A stretch of DNA of 64,000 bases from Vitellaria paradoxa (Eukaryota; Streptophyta; Magnoliopsida; Ericales; Sapotaceae): assembly GCA_019916065.1 (NCBI GenBank), contig CM034237.1, positions 26,346,340 to 26,410,339 on the forward strand. The letters are read 5' to 3'. A model generated the notes under the pieces. It did no database searches. It was not told where the DNA came from and saw only the letters and a program-made list of their open reading frames with translations. This document shows positions 23,092-35,180 of the stretch, in pieces. A program made the position numbers and the translations under genes. Every line of letters starts with the position of its first letter. The stretch's first letter is position 1.

Positions 23092-24533
23092 GTACGAAAC
23101 CCTAGTAACTAATTTTGGGTATTTTCTTACATTTTGGTTCATGTTTCACTCTACTCTAAACTCGGTTCATGTTTCACTCTACTATAAACTCTAATTTTCT
23201 CTCTATAAACTTCAAGCAGAAGTCTTGTTTCATGACCAAGCTCTTGAAGAGCTCCGATGACAGCTCCCTAGCGGCATTCTTGTGTTCGACGACGTTGTCA
23301 TTCATTAGAAAAATGGGATTGCAGAGGAGGGAAGGTAACTTCTCATTACTCTCCTTTGGTACGAACCCTAGCCATGTGTCTAAATTAGCAATGAAGACCG
23401 ACTCTTCACAAATATCGTCTACAACATTTCGTATACTCGTGTATTATTACCTTGCCATATAAAGCACAGATTTTCCTAATATGGTTAAACCTTTGCAAGC
23501 AGTAGCAACACCAGCCTTTCTCAGTCAATAGATCTATACATATTTATATATATCATTTCTCTACAAGAGTTTTGCCACTATTATTTTTTTTTTTTTTTTT
23601 TTGCAAGGGGTTCTATCAAATCTCATGTTTATATCTTCTTGTATCTTTTCCTTTTTGGTGAGAGTTCTTAAAATTTTAGTTTTGATTTGCTATTTTGAAC
23701 TTCTTGGGTTGCGCTATCAGCAAATAATTTTGGTACTCATCACAGATATTGGATTTGCTTCACAGGAATTTTAGGGACTTTGTTGTTAGGAATTTTAAGG
23801 ATTTTAGAGATTTTGTTGTTGCTTCACAGGAATTACAATTACAATTGTTGTTGTTTTTATAATGAATTTTTCATATGGTTGAAACTTTAAATGGTGGGAT
23901 CAGCTTTGGTTCAATTTGGTTTATGATATTCATGATCCTTGTAAGATCCATTTTCATTGAATATAGAAGCAGAACAATAATTTTGATTGGATATGATTTT
24001 AGTTCATATGTATAAGCGAAATGTGATGTTTCACTTTTAATATATTTTTTCATTTTCTTTTTTTGATCAATAGCTTTGCAATGGGTTAGCATTAATAGGG
24101 GTTATCTTTTATGCCGGATTTTCATTTTTATATTGGTGAGAGTTCTTTGTTTCATGTTTTAACTGCCAATTGAAGGATGAATCTTCATTTAATTATTTAA
24201 CTCCTTTTCTAGAATACTATTTACTTTGCTTTTACTTTTATAATTCTTTATTAAATGTGTTAGATATCTTTATTTTGGAGTTAGGAAGTTTGATTTACTC
24301 CTTCAGGAGTGTTTGTTTTGGAGGATTATAGCATTTTAGGCAGTTTACACTGTTCTTTTGTCAAATAGTTGAGACTTTCAGATTTTCATTGCACTTTATT
24401 CTTTTTAATCATGTAGAACTTGAGCCTTGTTGATACAGTGCTTACATTACGATGTGTTGGATATTTTTTTATGAGGTTATCGGTTTGATGCCTCTTTTTT
24501 TGTGATAGGGAAGTCTGAACTTAGGCTTAGAAT
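22091..24533. other. CACTA interior without recognisable coding domain
   Basis: AT-rich. Near 23020-23090 lie CA/CG and CT simple repeats followed by ACCCTAG-type leader sequence. The open frame at 23169-23462 has no domain I recognise. It could be an eroded transposase 5' exon or a captured host fragment; I cannot tell which. Confidence 0.4.
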
Positions 24534-25163
24534 TTATTATAACCTCTAAAGTAGATGGCAAGAGACATAAAAGTCAAAATTCTGGTATCATTGTTGAAGG
24601 GATACATGATAATGATGGCATTGACTTTTACAATGTGTTAACTAATGTGATTGAGTTACAATATGTAAAAAGTTTTCGAGTTGTCATGTTTCATTGTGAT
24701 TAGTTTGACGTAAACAAGAGAAGAAAAGGAATACAAACTAACAAATATTTTAAAAGCCTTAATGTGACAAAGAAGTGGTATGCAATTGATCCATTTTTAT
24801 TATCATTTCAAACTAAACAAGTCTTCTACACAGTTGACACAAAACTAAGGAACCAATAGTGAGTTGTGGAAAAGTTCGCTCACAGACACTTGTATGATGT
24901 TCTAACAGTAGAGTCTACTGATATGGAAGTCGAAGATGCATACCAAAAGCTTGAGTCGATTGACATGATCCAAGTGGATGTACAAAAAATTGGGACTTTT
25001 GTATAGAAATGAAATTAATTTACAAAGAATAATAAATAATAGAATCACGTTAGAAGATTATGAATCTGATGATATTGAGGATGAAGATGAAATTCTCATT
25101 AAACATGCTAATGACACAAATGATGAAGAAATGGGGCAAGAATATGAGGATTACTCAGACTAA
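24534..25163 (+). pseudogene. CACTA TNP2-type transposase, C-terminal DUF4216-like region
   Basis: The translation reads HKSQNSGIIVEGIHDNDGID, NVIELQYVKSFRVVMFHCD, a FDVNKRRKGIQ block and PFLLSFQTKQVFYTVD, then VVEKFAHRHLYDV, followed by an acidic tail (DDIEDEDEILIKH). This order (SGVMVEG, variable linker, VVLFKCDWFD, PFILASQAKQVFY) is that of DUF4216. Two in-frame stops (after HCD and after LRNQ) inactivate it. Confidence 0.82.
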
Positions 25164-25395
25164 TTTGTTTATTCATAGTAACTTAAATTAGTTAGTTCAT
25201 TCAAGGTAACAACATTGGTCTATTCTAACACTTTTCCTTGAACTTGAACTTGGTTTATTGTGATATCCTGATTTTAAAATTTTTATAGTGTTACTTGAAC
25301 TTAGTTTTGAAGGTTATATAAGATTCTTTTCTTTTTTTTTTGGCATATTTATGTATTTGTTTATTATTTATCATCCAGTAATATTGTATTTACAG

Positions 25396-26930
25396 ATGGC
25401 ACTGAGAATGAATCCTAAACAGGCACAGAGTGATAGAGCTTAGAGAGATAGGGGAGTTAGGCAACCAACCAACCTCAGCACTAAGCAATAGTACCGATAT
25501 GAATCGAAATCATATTTACTATTTTTCTTTATATTTTATGTTTACATATTTTTAATTGTGTTTTTTTTTTTTTTGTAGGGTCGATCTCAACCACTAAATC
25601 AGTACGTGGACCCACCTAGGGTCTTAACCTAGATCGTCTTATTAAGAAGACAAAATAACCTATGAGCGTAACTGTGGACCCTAAGAAAGGACAAGCACTC
25701 GATTGTGACAAGTCAACTAAGTTGTCAAGCGAGTGTAGCATTATTGCAAGACACTTCTTGCCATACAATCAACACTGATACGCTGACATTAGTGAAAGGG
25801 ATAAGAAGAAGGCATTTACGCACCTTACGATACTAAATATCATTGTTGGAATTATAATAAATTAAAATTTAACCTCTTATATCTTGTATTTGTAGTCACG
25901 CATTAATATTGATGCAAGTCCTAGGATTGTGGGATGATGGAGCGTGGAGGAAAATTTTAAAGCCCCATTGCGCGACTTGTAGTACAAGTGGTATAAGTAA
26001 TTTAAAAATATAATGGATGAGGGACTTAGTGTGGAGGAGGCAAAAGGTCGTTGCCCATCTAATGTATTACAAGCGGATTGGGAGTGGCACATTGACAACA
26101 AATGGATAAACGCTAGTTAGCAGATTAATTTACATGAACATGTACATTGAATAATATGTTTTAATTATGTCTTTAATATTAAACACGTGTTTTTTCTTTA
26201 TTTTTTTTAAAGGAGAAGTGTTTGAAAAATGCACAGAATCAGTCTCATCAAACCTCACACATGCGATAGAATCGCGTTCATTTTGGCTTGCTCGTCATAG
26301 CATAGTAATTATTAGTTTACATGTTTCATTTATACTATTATTTTTTATACTTATTTTTCATAGGTGGATCTTGAAAGTAATGAGCCGATTGGCTTCATTG
26401 GATGGTGGAAGCAAGCACACATAACAACAAATAACGGGTGGTGTTGTACGAAGGTGAGAGAGTTACACATACGTTCTTGTAATTTTTAATTGACATTGTA
26501 AATTTTTAATATAATTTGACAAAATTCTCATATTAGTTATAATAAATGTTAGGATGAGATGGCACGCGTGAGGAGTGAGCCTACCCTCGATGGCCATGAT
26601 GCATTGAGTAAGGATACTGTGGGGATGCAGGTTTTAGGGAAGAAGTTTGGTTATGTACGCGGGATGGGCCATGGGCCAAAGCCCATTTGGTGCGTAATTT
26701 TCATTGCTCAGGTTGTGCTAATTCGAGATCCTAACTTGAAAGTGTCATGCAAAAAATGGAGTAAATGGAAGTTAAGTGAAATCTCTTTTTCAACAAGTTC
26801 AAGGATATGGAGGCTGAGCGAAATGTTCTTTCCAATAAGATCGATAACATAGAGATGTAGCAAGCTCAATTGTTAAAAATGTTTGAGGAGTTTCGCTCTT
26901 TCAATACCACTTCTACTCAGTGTACCTCCA
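25396..26930 (+). pseudogene. CACTA second gene, Transposase_24-like
   Basis: It starts after a TTTACAG acceptor with MALRMNPKQAQSD. A second exon follows a TTTTGTAG acceptor near 25578 (GRSQPLNQYVDPPRVL). Later blocks include KCTESVSSNLTHAIESRSF (26226-26285), NEPIGFIGWWKQAH (about 26370-26420), MARVRSEPTLDGHDALSKDT and GMQVLGKKFGYVRGMGHGPK (26559-26680), which matches the VLG-x3-GY-x-(R/K)GLG-x-GPKP signature of Transposase_24. A coiled-coil tail follows (MEAERNVLSNKI). Stops and frame shifts throughout. Confidence 0.8.
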
Positions 26931-27189
26931 CCTCTCTACGTTTAGACCTTTTTTGGGGGGCCGATAAGCTTCTTAGATTTTATTTTTGTTTTTGTATGTA
27001 ATCTTAATACTTTTGCTTTATTTCATGGATCTCATTGGTGGTTGTTTGATTTGGATGACATTAGTATGATAATTTTGTATATTTGGTTTTAATGTTGTAA
27101 CAGGTTATTTGTAGGTTTGATTTTTGATGTAACATCTTTTTTTTTTTTTTTTTTTTTGGAAAATTGAATATTCTGGAAATTTTATTTTT

Positions 27190-27715
27190 TTAAAATCAAT
27201 ACTTTTAATGAGGAAATATGTTCTCGCTAAATCTATGTTTTTTCATCGCTAAAAGTCTATTCATTGAGGTTTTACGTACGCAACGAATATATTTTCTCAC
27301 CAAAAGTTACTATAGGTGAAGAAATTATATTTTCTCACTAAAAGTCATGATAGACGAGAAAATAAATTTTCTCGCTAAAAGGTAAGTATAGGTGAAGAAA
27401 GTAAATTATATTTCCTCGTTAAAAGTCATGATAGGTGAAGAAATTTATTTTCTCGCTAAAAGGTAAGAATAGGTGAGGAAATTTATTTTCTCACTAAAAG
27501 GTAAGAATGGGCAATAGAAATTATTTTCTTGCTAAAAGTAACGATAGGTGAGGAAAACAAATATTCATCTCTAAAAACTATAGGCTACCGAGGATAGACG
27601 AGGAAATCTATGAGGAAGAGGAAATCTACGAGGGATATTTTTCCTCGCCTTTAGGCTTTAGCGAGGAAAATGTGATTTTTACCAAGGAAGCTTTTCCTCG
27701 CCTATACCTAGATTT
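27190..27715. repeat. CACTA right subterminal repeat array
   Basis: Repeated GATAGGTGAGGAAAT / TTTTCTCGCTAAAAG units roughly every 30-45 bp, ending in CTCGCCTATACCTAG. This mirrors the left array. Confidence 0.8.
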
Positions 27716-27725
27716 CCTATAATAA

Positions 27726-28124
27726 GATCCCGTTTGGAGGTCTAAAATTTTCCATAAATCTCCATAAAATTTCAACTTTTTCCAACTCTTTACAACCTTC
27801 ATCAAATTTTAAAAAAATATATCTACCATTAAAAAATATATATAAAAGAACCAGTAATCATATTAGCACAAAAAAATGTCAAATAATAATCCACTTCACA
27901 CAATACTTTAAAACAATATACATAAGGTCTGCCAAAATCTGTTCGAATGGACCACTTACCATCCATATGAACAGAACATGGATTAAATCACTAAAAATTG
28001 ATGGGTTTTGAGCATTGTTCATGGCCAAAAAACTTTAGAAGTTGGTGGCACTCCAAACGCCAAAAAGTTGACATTTCACTCACTTTTGAGATTTTATTAT
28101 TTTTTTTTAACTCCAAACAAGGTC
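27726..28124. mobile_element. PIF/Harbinger-like MITE at the CACTA/hAT junction
   Basis: A 399-bp element with ends GATCCCGTTTGGAGG and (inverted) GACCTTGTTTGGAG, flanked by TAA at 27723-27725 and 28125-28127. Its left TAA coincides with the expected outermost bases of the CACTA right end. Confidence 0.8.
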
Positions 28125-28127
28125 TAA

Positions 28128-28565
28128 GCAAGTAAGTAACACAAGCATCATTATATGAAGCATTGCCTAATATAATGGAAAATATTTTTTAGTTAAACCC
28201 AACAATGCAAGTTCATTAAAAATTATTTCCCCAATACTTATTTGAGAATAGGGCTATTTAACTATTTTAAAATAAATAATTTGTTTATTTAATTTTTAAT
28301 TTTTATCAATATAATGATAGGCTTTGCATAAATACTCAATGCTTTGACAAAACTTCATCATATTAGAAGTCAAACAAACTTTTCCTTCAAAATTTTGAAA
28401 ATATACTTTTAATTGATTTTTATTTATTTCAAAATCTCTTAAAACAAGATTTTTGAAGTATTTTTTTTAAACTACAAAATTTTGCTGTAAAACTATTGCA
28501 AATAAATTCTTCAAAATTTGCATTTTACCTTATAATAAAAGGTTTTTCATCTTTAATAGTATATC
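28128..28565 (-). pseudogene. hAT transposase, region just after the gypsy insertion point
   Basis: On the minus strand from 28565: an EFICNSFTAKFCSLKKILQK-like block, then a KSIFSKF*RKSLFDF stretch matching the hAT FEGKVCLTSDMW region. Next comes a VFMQSLSLY piece, and near 28205-28128 SIILGNASYNDACVTYLLR, matching the DNASANDVAIEYL motif. Many stops. Confidence 0.8.
28561..28565 (+). repeat. Target-site duplication of the gypsy element, left copy (ATATC)
   Basis: ATATC directly precedes the 5' LTR; the same five bases follow the 3' LTR at 43904-43908. Confidence 0.93.
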
Positions 28566-29216
28566 TGTAATTGCCAAGTGTCAAATAAAGCCCAATTAAA
28601 TCTACAAATCATATCCTACCATGTGTCTCGTGGAGGATTTTAGCACAATTACATACGTGGACGAATCACAAGTTGCCACGTGGGCAACCTAAAGATGACA
28701 AGACTTCATTAATTAAATTGTGCCACTTGTCAGCTTGGCCCACTATTAAAGATAATTAAATACTTTTTAATATTTATATCTTAAAAACAAATAAAAAAAG
28801 AGATAATTATTTAAGAAGTATGATATTATCCAAACTTTTTGATATTATCTTTTATTTTATTTAATAAATAATAAGATAATTATCTAAGAGAAGTTAAGTC
28901 CAACTGACTCTCTCTCACACATCTATACATAAGGGTCACTACCAAGCACGGAGGGACACCCTTTTGCATACAAGGAGACTCTGCTGGATTAAGCTGCCAA
29001 GGCCCTATAGACTCTCAAGCAACAAGAAGATACACGTGTTAATTCGAGATCAAGCTTTAAGCCCTCGTGTCAACTTTTCGAAGAGAAGAATCAGAGGACT
29101 TTATTTCTTTGATTAGAAGTTTTCAGAGATTGTAATCCCTCTTTTTCTACATCAATAAAATTTGATTTATTACTGCAATTTCCTATTTATTTTCCAAACA
29201 CGAAATTTGTGTGTAT
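28566..29216 (+). repeat. 5' LTR of the Tat-type element
   Basis: Starts TGTAATTGCC; 24 bp present just inside the 3' LTR start (GACACAAATTTTGGC...) are missing here. A TATACATAAG promoter-like box lies near 28924 (TATAAATAG in the other copy). An AATAAAAT polyadenylation-like signal is near 29155. Confidence 0.93.
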
Positions 29217-29223
29217 AAATTTC

Positions 29224-29241
29224 TGGCATGCTCGGTGGGAC
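29224..29241 (+). other. Putative primer-binding site of the Tat-type element
   Basis: TGGCATGCTCGGTGGGAC lies a few bases after the LTR end, in the place and general form (TGGCRYG...GGTGGGAC) of Tat-type primer sites. The cognate tRNA was not determined. Confidence 0.6.
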
Positions 29242-29294
29242 AATCTCTGCCTCTCATCTCCTTTCTTTAGCGAATCAAATCAACCAAGTTCTCA

Positions 29295-30950
29295 ATGGCT
29301 CCCAAGAACAACTTCTCGAAGATTCCAGATCTGAAAGCCAAAGGCTCCAAATCTACTGCCGGTGACACTACCTCAAGGTCTACTGCTCAAAGCATGGGCC
29401 CGTTCACACGAAGTAAGGCAAAAGCCATGGCTGAAGCATGAAGCAAGCCTCGCTGCTGCTGAAATCAACACCTATTTTTAACTCAAGTTCGTTGAAGACA
29501 ACATCCACATCATTAAGTCTTCCAAGAAGCAAAGAAGATGCTGCTATTGCAAAACCAAAGAAAGATGTTGCTGCAATTTTGGAGAAAGCTCTGTCACATC
29601 CTTCCATATCTCAAGGGTCTGACTCAAGCGTCAACTCCAATCTGGCCAGAAGGAAATTGATGATTCAAGCAGTTCTGAATCTAGTTCCCCTCCAAAAACT
29701 CCCCAGTCAAAGTTCAAGACGCATGATGATTTTGTCAATTCTCAAAGCTTGGCAGCCATGAACGTGATGATGACGAATGCGACATCGTTAGAAAAGCGAG
29801 TCAACTCGCTGCTGAAGATTATGGAGAGCTTGTGCAAGGCGGTGCAAGAACGTGATCACCAAATTGAAGCAATCGTGAACAAACTGAACAACGTTGGAGA
29901 ATCAAGCCAAACTCCTACTCTTCCAAAGCCACAAGAAGTGGCAGAATTATCCAGTAAGCAAGAAGAAACTCCAAAAAGCTTGCCGGTTTTTGCTAATGGT
30001 TTCGTCCTTGTTGATCAGCTGAAGGAGTTCATTTTGGGCACCCTCAAAGATAAGAACGAGGAAATGTCAAGATCTTCTTTCACATACGTCAAGCCTTACA
30101 CCCGTCAAATTGATCAGTTGAAGATGTCTGCTGGTTACCAACCCCCAAAATTCTGACAGTTTGATGGTAAAGGAAACCTGAAGCAACATGTTGCTCACTT
30201 TGTAGTAACCTGCAGCAATGCTGGAACTGATGGAGACCTTCTGGTTAAACAGTTTGTTCGAACCCTCAAGGGTAATGCATTCAACTGGTACTGTGACCTG
30301 GAGCCTGGCACTATTGATAGTTGGGATCAACTGGAGCAAGAGTTTCTCAATAGATTCTATAGTACCCGTCGTACCGTGAGTATGATCGAGCTTACCAATG
30401 CCTGCCAATGGAAAAAAGAACCCGTCATTGACTTCATCAACAGATGAAAAAATCTGAGCCTCAACTGCAAAGATAGGCTGTCTGAAGCATCGACAATCGA
30501 GATGTGTATTCAAGGCATGTATTGGGGGCTTCATTATATCTTTCAAGGCATCAGGCCTAAAACTTTTGAAGAATTGGCTACTCGTGCTCATGACATGGAA
30601 CTCAGTAGCGCCGTAAGTGGTAATCAAGGGTTGCCAATTCAAGAATGTCACAAAGGAGGAAGCAAGTTGGAAAGCAACCGTAAAGGGGGCAAGACTTTCT
30701 CTAAGTTAGCCAGCAAAGAATCTATATCTATTTCCACCGCGCCGGTGAAGATTTCTATGTTGGCCAAAACTTCAAACAAACTTAAAAGAAAGAGACGAAG
30801 AAGGTCGACTCCAACCAAGGAAGAGGATAGAAGAGACCTATGCTTAAAGAAATTCAAGCAAAGGAATATCCATTTCCTGATTCTGAAGTTCCTCGAAAGC
30901 TCAAGGATTTGTTAAAACTTAAACTCATTGAGCTTCCAGAAATGAAGCGC
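29295..30950 (+). pseudogene. Gag of the Tat-type element (broken)
   Basis: It begins MAPKNNFSKIPDLKAK at 29295. A coiled-coil stretch follows (ATSLEKRVNSLLKIMESL at about 29780). Then comes the capsid-like core: QFDGKGNLKQHVAHFV, VRTLKGNAFNWYCDLEPGTI, WDQLEQEFLNRFYSTRRTVS and a PVIDFINR(stop)KNLSLNCKD block. It ends TFEELATRAHDMELS near 30600. Frameshifts lie near 29440-29750, with stops after QPPKF and FINR. Confidence 0.85.
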
Positions 30951-31439
30951 GCAGAAGAAGCTAATAAGGTTAATGATCTGAATTATTGTAAGTATCATTG
31001 GTTAATTATCCATTCTACTCAGTGATGCTTCATTCTCAAAGAAAAGATTATGCAACTGGCAAGTCAAGGGATGATCCTTCTAGAAGAAGAAAATGAGGAA
31101 GCAACCACCAACCAAACTACTGTGATTGAATTTGTTGATCTCACACCAAAAGGTTTGATTCTTGACTTGTGAAGATTTGAAGTTCAATTTGGATCTTTTG
31201 ATCCTGTTGAAATAATAATTCAAGACCATCTGCAAATTTTCGATACACTGTTGTTGAAGTGCAAAAACAACACTGATGAAACCTCAGACTCAGTTGAGGA
31301 AGGGTGGACACTCGTTACTCGCAAAAGTTTAACGGCCAGTATCAACTACAACAGTTGAGACTTTCATTCAACCACAGCGCACTCCCATCACTTTATGGGA
31401 GTTTTTTCCAAAATCTTGGTAGAATGCTAATCAATCTGA

Positions 31440-32520
31440 TCCTAAGATTATTGAATGCTATGTCGTGAACATAGAAGAACCAGCTGAAGAAAGAGTTGAG
31501 TTATCTCCAACACTCGTGCAAACACCAGAGGAACTTAGCTTTGAAACTTGTGGCAATACATCTGTTGCTGCTATGAAGAATCTGACTTTCTCAGATGAAG
31601 ATCTTCTGTTTGGCTCAACACCACACAATCGCTCTCTTTTCATCTCTGGCTATACACGCGAACAAAGGTTGAATAGAATGCTTGTTGATGGTGGATCAGC
31701 AGTCAACATTCTACCTCTTCGCATGATGAATGAATTAGGCATTGGTATGGAAAAGCTGTCATGCAATCGCTTAATGATTCAAGGCTTTAATCAAGGAGGG
31801 TAAAGAGCGATTGAAGTAATCCGTCTCAACTTGCTTATTGATGACATGACATCAACTGCATTGTTTCATGTGATCGATGCCAGAACTTCATACAACATGC
31901 TGTTAGGACAACCTTGGATCTATGAGAATGGTGTAGTTCCTTCTACTCTCCATCAGTGCCTCAAGTACTGTCATGGTAATGAAGTTAGAAGGATTGTAGC
32001 TGATGAGAAGCCATTCACCAAAGCTGAATCTCACTTTGCTAATGCTAAGTTCTACTTGGCACACATGGTGGTGGAAGAGCTACAGCCAGTTAGTACTTCA
32101 TCAACGTACAAGTTACAACGAATTGACAATCTGCAAGATGATCAAAATGGTAAGACTGTTGATCAAAAGAAGGGAGTCAGTAAACCAATCAAAAGTGGCG
32201 ATGAGAAATGCAACGTGAAAGCCTCTAAGAATGTCACTCCAGTACTTCGTTACACGCCAAAGGCTCGAAGAGTTGATGATCAAGCCTTGGATGGACTAAA
32301 TCTCCCAATTACCAGCATCAATCAAACAAAGGTGACTACGCCAATCCCAGGATTTGATCGACCAACACAAAGTCCTAAAGTAGAGTATGGTGATCTGCCT
32401 TCTACATGCACAAATGAGGGCTTTGATCCAAATGCATACAAGCTTCTTGCAAAGGCTGGGTATAATTCGAAGGAGTCTTTAACTTTAGGAAAACTACCAC
32501 TAGAATCTAACGGATAAGAT
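31440..32520 (+). pseudogene. Protease region of the Tat-type element
   Basis: The retroviral-type aspartic protease motif appears as LVDGGSAVNILPLRMM at about 31680-31725 (DGG in place of DTG/DSG). It is followed by MIQGFNQGG and, after a stop at 31801, IDARTSYNMLLGQPWIYENG. A linker with IDNLQDD and MTSTALFHV pieces runs on towards RT. In plant Tat elements DGGSAVNILP is the usual form, so the active aspartate is intact; the TAA within the domain is the break. Confidence 0.85.
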
Positions 32521-33299
32521 GCACATGGGTTGAATTCGACCAAAAAGATGCTAAGGCAAAAGGGATATGCTATACAGAATTCACGTGCAGGACTTAGTTT
32601 CACTCCTCCTGCTCCCATACGTATCATCATAAAAAATCAGCCAGTTACATTACTGCCGAAGAAGATAAATCTCCAACTCTAGTTAAGTTTTTAGTGTTTA
32701 ATCGTCTAGAAGAAGCAAACCCACAAACGTCATTTACTGATTGTTTCGAAGAGATAACTCTAAGAGTATCAGTATTTGATTGCTTAGGAGAGGCAAAGTC
32801 AAAAGGCTCAGTCTTTGATCGATTGGGGGCAGAAAATTCAGCATCAAAGGAAGTTATTGCATCCCTTACACCTAGAAGATCAGTCAATAGTAGATTAGGA
32901 GTCGCTAAGAAAACCATTGAAAAAGAAGAAAAGATCGATGTCATCTTAGAAGACCCCAAAGATCTCAAAAGTAAAATATTATCCCGCATGAAATGTCATA
33001 CTACTTTAGTGGTGATAGCTGAAGAAGAATTGAAGGTGAAGCAACAAACAATAGTAGTCATGAAACTTTCTACTGAAACGCCAAGAACCTCATCTGAGGA
33101 AGAAAACATTGAATACTCACTCCACATCAGTGCAAGTGATGGAGAAATTCAAGTGGAGGAGGAAGCTGAAGATGCTCCACCGAAACTTGAAAAAGGTGTT
33201 AAGTCCATTGGTGATGATTTGAAAGAAATCAACCTTGGTACACTAGAAAACCCTCGACCTATTTATGTAAGTGCTCACCTAAGTCCTAAGGAAGAAAAG

Positions 33300-34380
33300 G
33301 CTTATGTTGAGTTTCTCACAGAGTACAAGGATGTCTTCGCTTTTAGTTACAAAGAAATGCCTAGGTTAGACCTAAAGTTGTTGTCCATTATTTAGCGGTA
33401 AAACGGGGTGTCCGACTGATAAAACAACCTCAGCATCGATTTCGACCGGAGTTGATTTCAAAGATTGAAGCTAAAGTCAATAAACTCATTGAAGCTGGAT
33501 TTATCTGAGAAGTCAAGTATCCAACTTAGATTTCAAGTATTGTCCCTATCAAAAAGAAGAATGGACAAATTCGAGTATGCGTTGACTTTTGAGATCTCAA
33601 TCATGCCTACCCAAAAGATAACTTTCCGCTCCCGCTGACAGAACTCATGGTAGATGCTACCACTGGTCACGAAGCCCTGTCTTTTATAGACGGCTCGTCT
33701 GGTTACAATCAAATTCGCATGGCACCGCGAGATGAAAAGTTAATAGCCTTTTGTATACCCAAAGGCATCTACTGCTACAAAGTAATACCGTTTGGTTTAA
33801 AGAATGCAGGAGCCACTTATCAAATAGCAATGCAAAAGATCTTCGATGATATGCTTCATAAAAATATTGAATGTTACGTGGATGATCTTGTGGTAAAGTT
33901 AAGAAAGAGGGCATATCATCTTCAAGATCTAAAGAAGGTTTTCAACTACCTACGTCGATACCAGCTCAAGATGAATCCTTTGAAGTGCACTTTTGGTGTT
34001 ACCCCTGAAAAGTTCCTTGGGTTCATTGTACATCATCGTGGTATTGAAATAGACCAAACAAAGATTGACGCTATCTTGAAGATGCCTGAACCACGAAATA
34101 TTCATGAGCTTAAAAGTCTACAAGGGCGATTAGCTTATCTTCGATGGTTTATTTCAAATTTAGCAGGTTGTTGTCAACTTTTCAGTCGACTAATGAAGAA
34201 AGGAGTTCCGTATGAATGGGATGAAGCATGCAGTAACACTTTTAAAAGCATTAAAGATTATTTGATGAAATCATCGGTACTAGCAACTCCTATTCTTGGG
34301 AAACCATTGGTTCTATACATTACTGCACAAGAATGGTCTATTGGTGCTTTACTTGCTTAAGAAAATGAAAAAGGAAAAGA
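33300..34380 (+). pseudogene. Reverse transcriptase of the Tat-type element
   Basis: The RT palm is well conserved: PQHRFRPELISKIEAKVNKL, VPIKKKNGQIRVCVDF, LNHAYPKDNFPLP, FIDGSSGYNQIRMAPRDEK, FCIPKGIYCYKVIPFGLKNA and the catalytic YVDD near 33880. It continues FLGFIVHHRGIEIDQTKIDA and LQGRLAYLRWFISN into the connection domain. Stops include one in the expected IRE(V) region near 33507 and one near 33592. Confidence 0.92.
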
Positions 34381-35180
34381 AAATGCCATTTACTATCTTA
34401 GCAGGATGATTACCCCCAACGAGCTAAATTACTCGCCAATTGAGAAGATGTGTTTGGCCCTAGTGTTTATAATTCAAAAGTTACAGCATTATTTTCAAGC
34501 TCACACTGTGTATCTTATCTCTAAAGCCAATCCCGTCAAGTACATCATGTCAAAACTAGTTTTATCTAATCGACTAGCTAGATGGTCTCTTTTTCTTCAA
34601 GAATTTGAGATCATTTATGTGCCTCAAAAAGCAGTTAAAGGACAAACCTTAGCTGATTTCCTAGCTGATCATCCTATACCTGCTGATTGGGAGCTATCAG
34701 AAGAACTGCCAGACGAAAACATCCTCTATGTGGAAGTTCGCCAATCATGGAAGATGTATTTCGACGGAGCTGCTTAGCGTAGTGGGGCAGAAGCTGGTGT
34801 AGTGTTTCTCACTCCTGAAGGAGACGTGTTTCCTTACGCCTTCATTCTTACACAGCTCTGTTCAAACAACGAAGCTGAATACAAGCACTCATACTTGTGT
34901 TAGAAATGGCAGTCGACATGAAGCAGGTGAAACTCTGTGTATATGGAGATTCAAAATTGGTAATCAACCAGCTGCTAAACATTTATGAAGTAAGAAAACT
35001 TGAACTTGTTCCTTACTACAACTACGTAACCCAATTAATAGCATGGCTTGGCGACGTCACCTTGGAGCATGTCCCAAGAAAAGATAACAAACAAGCAGAT
35101 TCTCTTGCTAAGCTTGCTTCAACACTTACACTACCTGATCAAGATACACAAATTTCAATTTGCCAAAGATGAGCCATTCC
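34381..35180 (+). pseudogene. RNase H and second (archaeal-like) RNase H of the Tat-type element
   Basis: The first RNase H shows NAIYYLSRMI...NYSPIEKMCLALVF and a PVKYIMSKLVLSNRLARW block. After a linker, MYFDGAA (34755-34775), NNEAEYK and YGDSKLVINQL with KDNKQADSLAKLAS form a second RNase H. A double RNase H is diagnostic of the Tat lineage. Stops at 34358-34360 and 34778, and a shift near 34880. Confidence 0.88.

Larger units (their letters stand above)
21598..27722 (+). mobile_element. CACTA (En/Spm) DNA transposon
   Basis: The left end is CACTACTACAAGAAAGCAAG; the right end, inverted, reads TATTATAGGAAATCTAGG, sharing the AGGTATAGG(C/A)(G/A)AGGAAA continuation. Both ends carry arrays of short subterminal motifs (variants of TATAGGCGAGGAAAT) at about 21605-22090 and 27190-27715, the typical transposase-binding landscape of CACTA elements. 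The interior encodes a TNP2-type C-terminal region (DUF4216-like) and a Transposase_24-like gene in plus orientation, both with stops. The main TNP2 catalytic part is not recognisable. The outermost right CACTA bases are altered where a MITE abuts. It interrupts the hAT transposase. Confidence 0.88.

Noticed and set aside
22822..23194. Open frames with Arg-Glu or Ser-Leu runs inside the CACTA element
   Set aside because: Repeat translation of the CA/CT simple repeats.
32322..32989. Minus-strand open frames opposite gag-pol
   Set aside because: Shadows of the plus-strand protease-RT linker; no domain.
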